NCBI GenBank assembly: GCA_937930625.1
Contig: CALHBW010000004.1
Location: forward strand, 1 to 9,965
Direction: 5' to 3'
From: an uncultured Saprospiraceae bacterium
Lineage (GTDB): Bacteria > Bacteroidota > Bacteroidia > Chitinophagales > Saprospiraceae
Length of the DNA stretch: 9,965 nt
Below the pieces are notes generated by a model. It saw nothing but the letters and a program-made list of their open reading frames with translations. It searched no databases and was not told the DNA's origin. Both the position numbers and the translations under genes were made by a program. The stretch's first letter is position 1; the number at the start of each line of letters is the position of its first letter. This document shows, piece by piece, positions 6,425 through 9,965 of this stretch.

Positions 6425-6892
6425 ATGATGATACGGTTCGTTTTTTAAAATCGTCATGGCGCGGTATAGTTGTTCAGTGAAAAATACGCGCACCATTTGA
6501 TGTGAAAACGTCATTTTTGATAGTGAAAATTTCATATTGGCGCGGTCATACACTTTTTGCGGAAAACCGTAAGCACCGCCGACCAAAAATATAGCTTTTT
6601 TTTGTGGTTGTTGCAATAATCTTTCCATAAAAACAGCAAATTCGGGCGAAGTGTATTGTTTGCCTTTATCGTCCAACAGAATGAGGTAATCATCCCGTTT
6701 GAGTCGCTTCAAAATTTCCTCGCCTTCTTTCGTTTTGATTTGCTCAAATGACAATCCTTTGGTCTTTTTCAATGCCGGAATCACTAACACTTCAAAAGGC
6801 AAATAATGCTTCAATCGCTTGACATACAACGCCATACCTTCCTCTACAAAATCCTGTGCTGTTTTTCCGATTAACCACAACTCTATCTTCAT
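6422..6892 (-). CDS. rlmH: 23S rRNA (pseudouridine-1915-N3)-methyltransferase RlmH
   Basis: A 156-residue SPOUT-class methyltransferase, exactly the usual length of the family. RlmH methylates pseudouridine 1915 in helix 69 of 23S rRNA, using SAM, on assembled ribosomes. Seen: the N-terminal MKIELWLIGK strand, LLDDKGKQYTSPEFA (72-86), the SAM-binding knot FLVGGAYGF (102-110), and the characteristic C-terminal part LSKMTFSHQMVRVFFTEQLYRA (124-145) ending in ILKNEPYHH. I chose ATG 6892 because it gives the conserved N-terminus; the 45-residue extension to 7027 is encoded by the intergenic word repeat and is not protein-like. The TGA stop is the first part of the next word repeat. Confidence 0.96.
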   Translation of the reverse strand: MKIELWLIGKTAQDFVEEGMALYVKRLKHYLPFEVLVIPALKKTKGLSFEQIKTKEGEEILKRLKRDDYLILLDDKGKQYTSPEFAVFMERLLQQPQKKAIFLVGGAYGFPQKVYDRANMKFSLSKMTFSHQMVRVFFTEQLYRAMTILKNEPYHH

Positions 6893-6897
6893 AATAT

Positions 6898-7056
6898 CAA
6901 TGAGTGAATGAGTGAATTTTGAATGAGCGAATGATTTTAATGCTATAATGCCGAAATGATACAATGCGATAATGGAGGGGAATATTGTAGCATTATCGCA
7001 TTTCAGCATTGTAGCATTACTATTCACTCATTCAGTCATTCAAAATTCGCTCATTG
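6898..7056. repeat. Two-word inverted repeat (GAATGAGT and AATGCTACAATGC) between GNAT gene and rlmH
   Basis: The outer arms are 6898-6934 and 7022-7056; GAATGAGTGAAT at 6906-6917 pairs perfectly with 7022-7033. The inner arms use a second word: 6938-6974 (TAATGCTATAATGCC...) pairs with 6991-7020, including 10 perfect bp between 6965-6974 and 6991-7000. The terminal loop is 6975-6990. The complete rlmH 5' leader is therefore one long hairpin. The right arm contains the last five codons and the stop of the GNAT gene (stop at 7040-7042). Confidence 0.85.
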
Positions 7057-7507
7057 CCAAGACCATTTGTATGTTGCTGCGTTCGTATGGGCTTTCGTGT
7101 CCTTGTACTTCTTGGAAGCCGAGTTTGCGGTATAGATTAATGGCTGGGGTGAGTTTGGTATTGCTTTCGAGATAAACGGTTTTTGCGCCGAGTGAACGTG
7201 CTTTCTCTATCACCGCTTCTCCTAATAAATAACCAATGCCCTGACCGTGATAGTCGGGATGTACCCCCATTTTCGCCAACTCATAATCGTAATCCAAGTC
7301 TTCTAATTTGACCAACGCACATGTACCTACCGCCTTGCCTTCTTGTACGGCAAAAACAATATAACCACCTTTTTCGATAATATTTTTTTCAGGAAAATCC
7401 AATGCCTTGTAATCAGCAGCTTCCATTTCAAAATATTGTTCAATCCACCATTGATTGAGTTGCTTGAAAGCTTCGCGATATTTGGGCGCGTAATCAACAA
7501 CTTTCAT
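7040..7507 (-). CDS. GNAT family N-acetyltransferase
   Basis: A 155-residue single-domain cytoplasmic acetyltransferase that would transfer acetyl from acetyl-CoA to an amine. Motif A is clear: L-A-K-M-G-V-H-P-D-Y-H-G-Q-G-I-G (77-92), containing the CoA pyrophosphate-binding Q/R-x-x-G-x-G/A element. It is followed by a helix (93-106) and a motif B-like YLES...AINLYRKLGF (112-131). A WW-x-E-Q-Y-F segment near the N-terminus (20-26) may help form the acceptor site. The acceptor cannot be predicted. The C-terminal A-M-S-E-F and stop are encoded by the GAATGAGCGAATTTTGA word of the following repeat. The start codon ATG at 7505-7507 is separated by three bases from an AATGGTT tandem array, so no Shine-Dalgarno site is present. 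Confidence 0.9.
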   Translation of the reverse strand: MKVVDYAPKYREAFKQLNQWWIEQYFEMEAADYKALDFPEKNIIEKGGYIVFAVQEGKAVGTCALVKLEDLDYDYELAKMGVHPDYHGQGIGYLLGEAVIEKARSLGAKTVYLESNTKLTPAINLYRKLGFQEVQGHESPYERSNIQMVLAMSEF

Positions 7508-7510
7508 AAT

Positions 7511-7670
7511 AATGGTTAATGGTTAATGGTTAATGGTTTTCGCTACGCGAAAATCATTGCACATCATGCAAAATTAGTCATTAATCTATTCTATCGAAAT
7601 AAAAAATACGTATTGATTCACGTTGATTTAGCATTAATCATTAATCATTAACCGTTAATCATTAACCATT
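7511..7670. repeat. 7-bp tandem word inverted pair (AATGGTT) between esterase and GNAT genes
   Basis: The left arm is four perfect copies of AATGGTT (7511-7538). The right arm (7632-7670) is more than five 7-bp units of the type CATTAAT/CATTAAC, the reverse complement of the left word. The esterase stop codon (7655-7657) and its last four codons lie inside the right arm. The loop holds a TTTTCGC-TAC-GCGAAAA hairpin (7537-7553) and a TTGCA/TGCAA hairpin (about 7557-7571). Confidence 0.88.
7537..7553. repeat. Triloop hairpin TTTTCGC-TAC-GCGAAAA
   Basis: A perfect 7-bp stem with loop TAC, placed directly next to the AATGGTT array. It has the same plan as the hairpins at 8832-8850 and 9199-9217: an A/T-ended stem, a GC-rich top and a three-base loop. 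Confidence 0.7.
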
Positions 7671-8788
7671 ATCTTACGTGTGTGATTTTCGAATTTCAAA
7701 AAATAAACGCCTGTTGGAAATTGCGATATATCCAATATTTCATTTGAAGTTTGAAGGACGCCTGAAAATACGGTTTCTCCCAGTGCAGAAACCAATTCAA
7801 AAGGTGCTGCTTCACTAACATTTCGTTGAATATTAATGTGAGAATTAGTTGGGTTAGGATAAATTAAAATATCTGTAACTGATTGACTTTCTTCTACATC
7901 AGTAATCGTTGTGCCATTGAGGTCGTATTTGGAGAAAAATTTCCAAATTTCTTGTGAGGCATTAATATCTCGATTGGTGACACCTATGTTGATGATTGCG
8001 TCGGGCCAAGTATGCCCACCGCCTTCAATGCGGAAAAATTCGACGTTTGTACCATTATCACCATTACGATAAACATGGTATTGTGCAGTACATGAGTCTT
8101 CCGTATTGATATCGGGTATATTGTATATGGTTGGTGTTGCGTCGCAATTATTATGATTGATCCAATAGGTAAGTAAATCATCCATTGAAAGCGCGAAAGC
8201 CGAGCCGTTGTAATTTACGACACCATCCTGAGTACCATGAATCTGCATAACCGGAATCGGGCGTTGTGGATTACAAGTGTTAATTGTTGGTGGTGTCATG
8301 GAGCCGGTCACAGATGCAATTGCAGCGATGCGTTCACTCAAAAAGCAAGCTAAATGATAGCTCATGTAACCACCATTTGACATCCCTGTGCTGTATATAC
8401 GATTGGGGTCAATATTGTATTCGGCAGATAATGAGTCGATTAGTGCAGTCGTAAAACCAACATCATCCACCGTACTTCCCGGCGTAAAGCCCACATTAAA
8501 ATGACGGGATCCGGTAGCGTCTAAAGTTCCATTGGGATGCACAACGATAAAATTAGCGGTATCAGCTATAGCGCGAAAATCACCGTAGAACTCCTGTTGA
8601 AATGCAGTGCTGCCGTAACCGTGAAAATTCAGCACTAATGGCACAGCTGATTGACCGGAATAGATTTCAGGTACATAAATTCTGTATTCTCTTTCCAATC
8701 CATCGTGCATGATAGTGTCCTGAATAGTTGTTTGAGTGTAAGCGATTAGGGGGCAAAATAAAAGTAAAAGGTAGATGATTTTTTTCAT
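7655..8788 (-). CDS. Secreted PHB-depolymerase/feruloyl-esterase-like hydrolase with T9SS sorting domain
   Basis: A 377-residue exported alpha/beta hydrolase of the poly(3-hydroxybutyrate) depolymerase/CE1 esterase type. It has a signal peptide at residues 1 to about 20 (cleavage near Y-T-Q-T). The catalytic domain spans about 23-290. The oxyanion region is N-F-H-G-Y-G-S (54-60), the nucleophile elbow G-M-S-N-G has Ser137, the acid is probably Asp188 in H-G-T-Q-D-G-V, and the base is His259 in G-G-G-H-T-W-P. The triad therefore appears complete. Residues about 305-377 form a type A T9SS C-terminal domain (Y-P-N-P at 310-313, ending G-V-Y-F-L-K-F...R-K-I-M-V-N-D), which directs export across the outer membrane. 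Substrate could be a polyester or an esterified polysaccharide; the sequence does not decide. The last four codons and stop lie in the AATGGTT-type repeat. Confidence 0.9.
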   Translation of the reverse strand: MKKIIYLLLLFCPLIAYTQTTIQDTIMHDGLEREYRIYVPEIYSGQSAVPLVLNFHGYGSTAFQQEFYGDFRAIADTANFIVVHPNGTLDATGSRHFNVGFTPGSTVDDVGFTTALIDSLSAEYNIDPNRIYSTGMSNGGYMSYHLACFLSERIAAIASVTGSMTPPTINTCNPQRPIPVMQIHGTQDGVVNYNGSAFALSMDDLLTYWINHNNCDATPTIYNIPDINTEDSCTAQYHVYRNGDNGTNVEFFRIEGGGHTWPDAIINIGVTNRDINASQEIWKFFSKYDLNGTTITDVEESQSVTDILIYPNPTNSHINIQRNVSEAAPFELVSALGETVFSGVLQTSNEILDISQFPTGVYFLKFENHTRKIMVND

Positions 8789-8805
8789 ATGAAATATAGT
8801 TGGAT

Positions 8806-8935
8806 GGTTTTATGGTTTTCATTGTTGGATATTTTTCGCATAGCGAAAAAATAATAAAATAACTATGTAGCAATTTAGCCATGAAACAATTGAACCATAA
8901 AGCAATGAAGCCATAAAACAGTGAAGCAATTGAAC
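8806..8935. repeat. Word-repeat inverted pair (CCATAAAGCAATGAAG) upstream of the esterase gene
   Basis: The right arm (about 8879-8935) is an imperfect run of the words CCATAAA, CAATGAAG and CAATTGAAC (CAATTGAAC occurs at 8887-8895 and 8927-8935). The left arm (8806-8828, GGTTTTATGGTTTTCATTG) is complementary; GTTTTATGG at 8807-8815 pairs perfectly with 8911-8919. The loop carries the triloop hairpin at 8832-8850. Confidence 0.75.
8832..8850. repeat. Triloop hairpin TTTTTCGC-ATA-GCGAAAAA
   Basis: A perfect 8-bp stem with an ATA loop, very like TTTTCGC-TAC-GCGAAAA at 7537-7553. It sits in the loop of the long inverted repeat upstream of the esterase start codon. Confidence 0.7.
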
Positions 8936-8939
8936 AAAT

Positions 8940-8977
8940 AAAAAAAGGGTTAGTTCCACGAAAATGAAAGCTAACCC
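8940..8977 (-). terminator. Putative intrinsic terminator on the minus strand
   Basis: On the minus strand GGGTTAG (8977-8971) pairs with CTAACCC (8953-8947) and is followed at once by seven T residues (8946-8940). The 17-nt loop is long for a terminator. The position fits the end of the DnaJ-domain gene transcript, 268 bp beyond its stop codon, and would insulate the esterase gene. Confidence 0.55.
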
Positions 8978-9105
8978 CGAAACCCTATGACAATAGGTGT
9001 CAATTGTCAAACACAAGATACGTAAAATCGGTTGTAAATGCGAATTATTTTATGTCGTGAACAAGCATTTCGCATAGGCTTTAACAGAATTTTAAGGAAA
9101 TTAGT

Positions 9106-9238
9106 CAAGTTCAAGTTCAAGTATCAAGTTCAAGTTCAAGTTTTGGGGCGCGACAAGTCGCGTCTTTTTCATTTTATCAAACTCATTCAAACTACAAATA
9201 TTTGCCGTAGGCAAATAAAAAACTTGAACTTGAACTTG
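9106..9238. repeat. 6-bp tandem word inverted pair (CAAGTT) after the DnaJ-like gene
   Basis: The left arm (9106-9142) is six CAAGTT units (one is CAAGTA, followed by one extra T). The right arm (9221-9238) is three exact copies of the reverse complement AACTTG. The loop contains two hairpins: CGCGAC-AA-GTCGCG (9149-9162) and TATTTGCC-GTA-GGCAAATA (9199-9217). The right arm lies six bases beyond the DnaJ-like stop codon (9245-9247). Confidence 0.88.
9199..9217. repeat. Triloop hairpin TATTTGCC-GTA-GGCAAATA
   Basis: A perfect 8-bp stem with a GTA loop, adjacent to the AACTTG array. It is the third hairpin in the window that is built on this plan and lies inside a word-repeat spacer. Confidence 0.7.
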
Positions 9239-9244
9239 TACTTA

Positions 9245-9965
9245 CTAACCGATTCCTCTTTCCTTTTTAATCATATCATAGGCTTCGAGGAGTTTTTGAA
9301 ATTTTTGTTGGGCGGCTTTTTGGACATCTTCACCGAGGGTGCTGACGCGGTCAGGGTGATATTTTTTTGCCATCCGGCGATAGGCTTTTTTCACTTCTTC
9401 ATCGCTTGCTTTTGGGTCAACTTCGAGGATGGTGTAGTAGGTTTTCATATCCACACTTGCTATCCGTTTGCTGCCCAAAAACATGGCGTGTATAGATTTG
9501 AAATCTTTATTACTAATTCCCAAGTGGCTGGAAATCAATTGTATGGTATTGGTTTCTTTTTGTGAAATATCACCATCAGCCTCAGCAATCGCAAACATAA
9601 AATGCACCAACTGAAGCCGCACCGCATGAGATTTTATTTTCTTGATTTGCAATGCCACTTTTCGCACTGAAAACTCTTTTTCAAGAATGACTTTCAGCAA
9701 TTTCATACGCGATTCGATGTGTTCTTCACCGAAATTACGGACGTAGAAATCCTTTACATATTCCACTTCTTCGGGCGTTGCAGGATTGTCGGTTCGCATC
9801 ACCTCTGCAGCCAATATCAGCAGACACAATTCAAATTCATTGCGCTCTACGGTATAATTGCGAATGACATTATCTGCGTGGTCTTTTGCGTAGTTTTGAA
9901 CATACTTAAAACCACCCACGACAGTATTCATCGCCGAATCAAAGATGGAACCTATCGGACCTTCC
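9245..9965 (-). CDS. TerB-like/DnaJ-domain protein (DjlA type), 5' end outside the window
   Basis: A co-chaperone-like protein: 239 residues are visible. The first ATG at 9931 is not the true start. The reading frame stays open to the window edge and reads E-G-P-I-G-S-I-F-D-S-A before it, which matches the end of the glycine-rich N-terminal (probably membrane) segment typical of such proteins. An alpha-helical TerB-like domain follows (about 25-145 of the visible part), with 'LCLLILAAEVMRTD' and 'FAIAEADGDIS', the paired acidic helices seen in TerB/DjlA. The last 65 residues are a J domain: Y-Y-T-I-L-E-V, A-Y-R-R-M-A-K-K-Y and the HPD motif in Y-H-P-D-R, which would stimulate DnaK ATPase. The protein ends soon after the J domain. 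The client is unknown. Word-repeat DNA starts six bases after the stop. Confidence 0.9.
   Translation of the reverse strand, partial: EGPIGSIFDSAMNTVVGGFKYVQNYAKDHADNVIRNYTVERNEFELCLLILAAEVMRTDNPATPEEVEYVKDFYVRNFGEEHIESRMKLLKVILEKEFSVRKVALQIKKIKSHAVRLQLVHFMFAIAEADGDISQKETNTIQLISSHLGISNKDFKSIHAMFLGSKRIASVDMKTYYTILEVDPKASDEEVKKAYRRMAKKYHPDRVSTLGEDVQKAAQQKFQKLLEAYDMIKKERGIG

Larger units (their letters stand above)
8789..9244. other. 456-bp spacer between the DnaJ-like and esterase genes
   Basis: No gene is visible. On the minus strand, in order from the DnaJ-like stop, it contains a CAAGTT word-repeat hairpin (9106-9238), a GGGTTAG stem with T tract (8940-8977) and a second word-repeat inverted pair (8806-8935) reaching the esterase leader. 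Between 8978 and 9105 the only structure noted is TGACAAT (8988-8994) pairing with ATTGTCA (9003-9009). No promoter consensus was found for the esterase gene. Confidence 0.6.

Noticed and set aside
6893..7027. Extended N-terminus for RlmH
   Set aside because: The 45 extra residues come from the inverted word repeat; RlmH of usual length begins at 6892 with MKIELWLIGK.
6341..9238. CRISPR arrays suggested by the short repeats
   Set aside because: Units are 6-16 bp, directly adjacent without unique spacers, occur as inverted pairs, and there are no cas genes.
9038..9565. A 175-codon open frame on the plus strand, opposite the DnaJ-domain gene
   Set aside because: It is antisense to a well-supported J-domain protein, runs through the CAAGTT repeat, and its translation is hydrophobic and without recognisable motifs.

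Overview
The window looks like a chromosomal segment from an AT-rich member of the Bacteroidota. The evidence is a secreted esterase ending in a type IX secretion (T9SS) sorting domain, two lipoproteins resembling the N-terminal part of gliding-motility protein GldM, a DUF4174 protein, and two Bacteroidota-type -7 boxes (TAnnTTTG). No clear Shine-Dalgarno sites were noticed. A placement near Saprospiria/Chitinophagia is only a guess. I see no integrase, transposase, CRISPR array, tRNA or rRNA.

Layout. 1-279 is non-coding with a hairpin, a 14-bp direct repeat and a perfect 40-bp palindrome. 280-2119 (+) holds two tandem paralogous GldM-like lipoproteins. They converge on a PutP-like sodium:solute symporter (2537-4063, -). 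This diverges, across a small shared promoter region, from a MenI/YdiI-type hotdog thioesterase (4188-4619, +). From 9965 down to 5084 six genes lie on the minus strand in this order: a TerB/DnaJ-domain protein (5' end outside the window), a secreted PHB-depolymerase-like esterase with T9SS tail, a GNAT acetyltransferase, RlmH, a rhomboid protease and a DUF4174 exported protein. They do not form an obvious single pathway: housekeeping (RlmH, MenI), membrane/envelope (rhomboid, symporter, DUF4174) and secretion-related genes are mixed.

The most striking feature is the intergenic DNA. Seven spacers or spacer parts are long imperfect inverted repeats whose outer arms are built from a short, nearly tandem 'word'. 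Each place has its own word: AAAATGT (2195-2504), GAGACGAGAGAGGC (4620-5114), GTACTGATGTGCTGAT (6341-6424), GAATGAGT plus AATGCTACAATGC (6898-7056), AATGGTT (7511-7670), CCATAAAGCAATGAAG (8806-8935) and CAAGTT (9106-9238). The arms sit directly against stop and start codons, and in several genes the word supplies the stop codon and the last residues of the protein. Three loops also contain short hairpins with a three-base loop (for example TTTTCGC-TAC-GCGAAAA). Separately, an identical 40-bp perfect palindrome occurs twice, 5.3 kb apart, each time 25-45 bp upstream of a start codon. A shared architecture with locus-private sequence argues against a dispersed mobile element and for a local repeat-generating process or a folded-RNA function.
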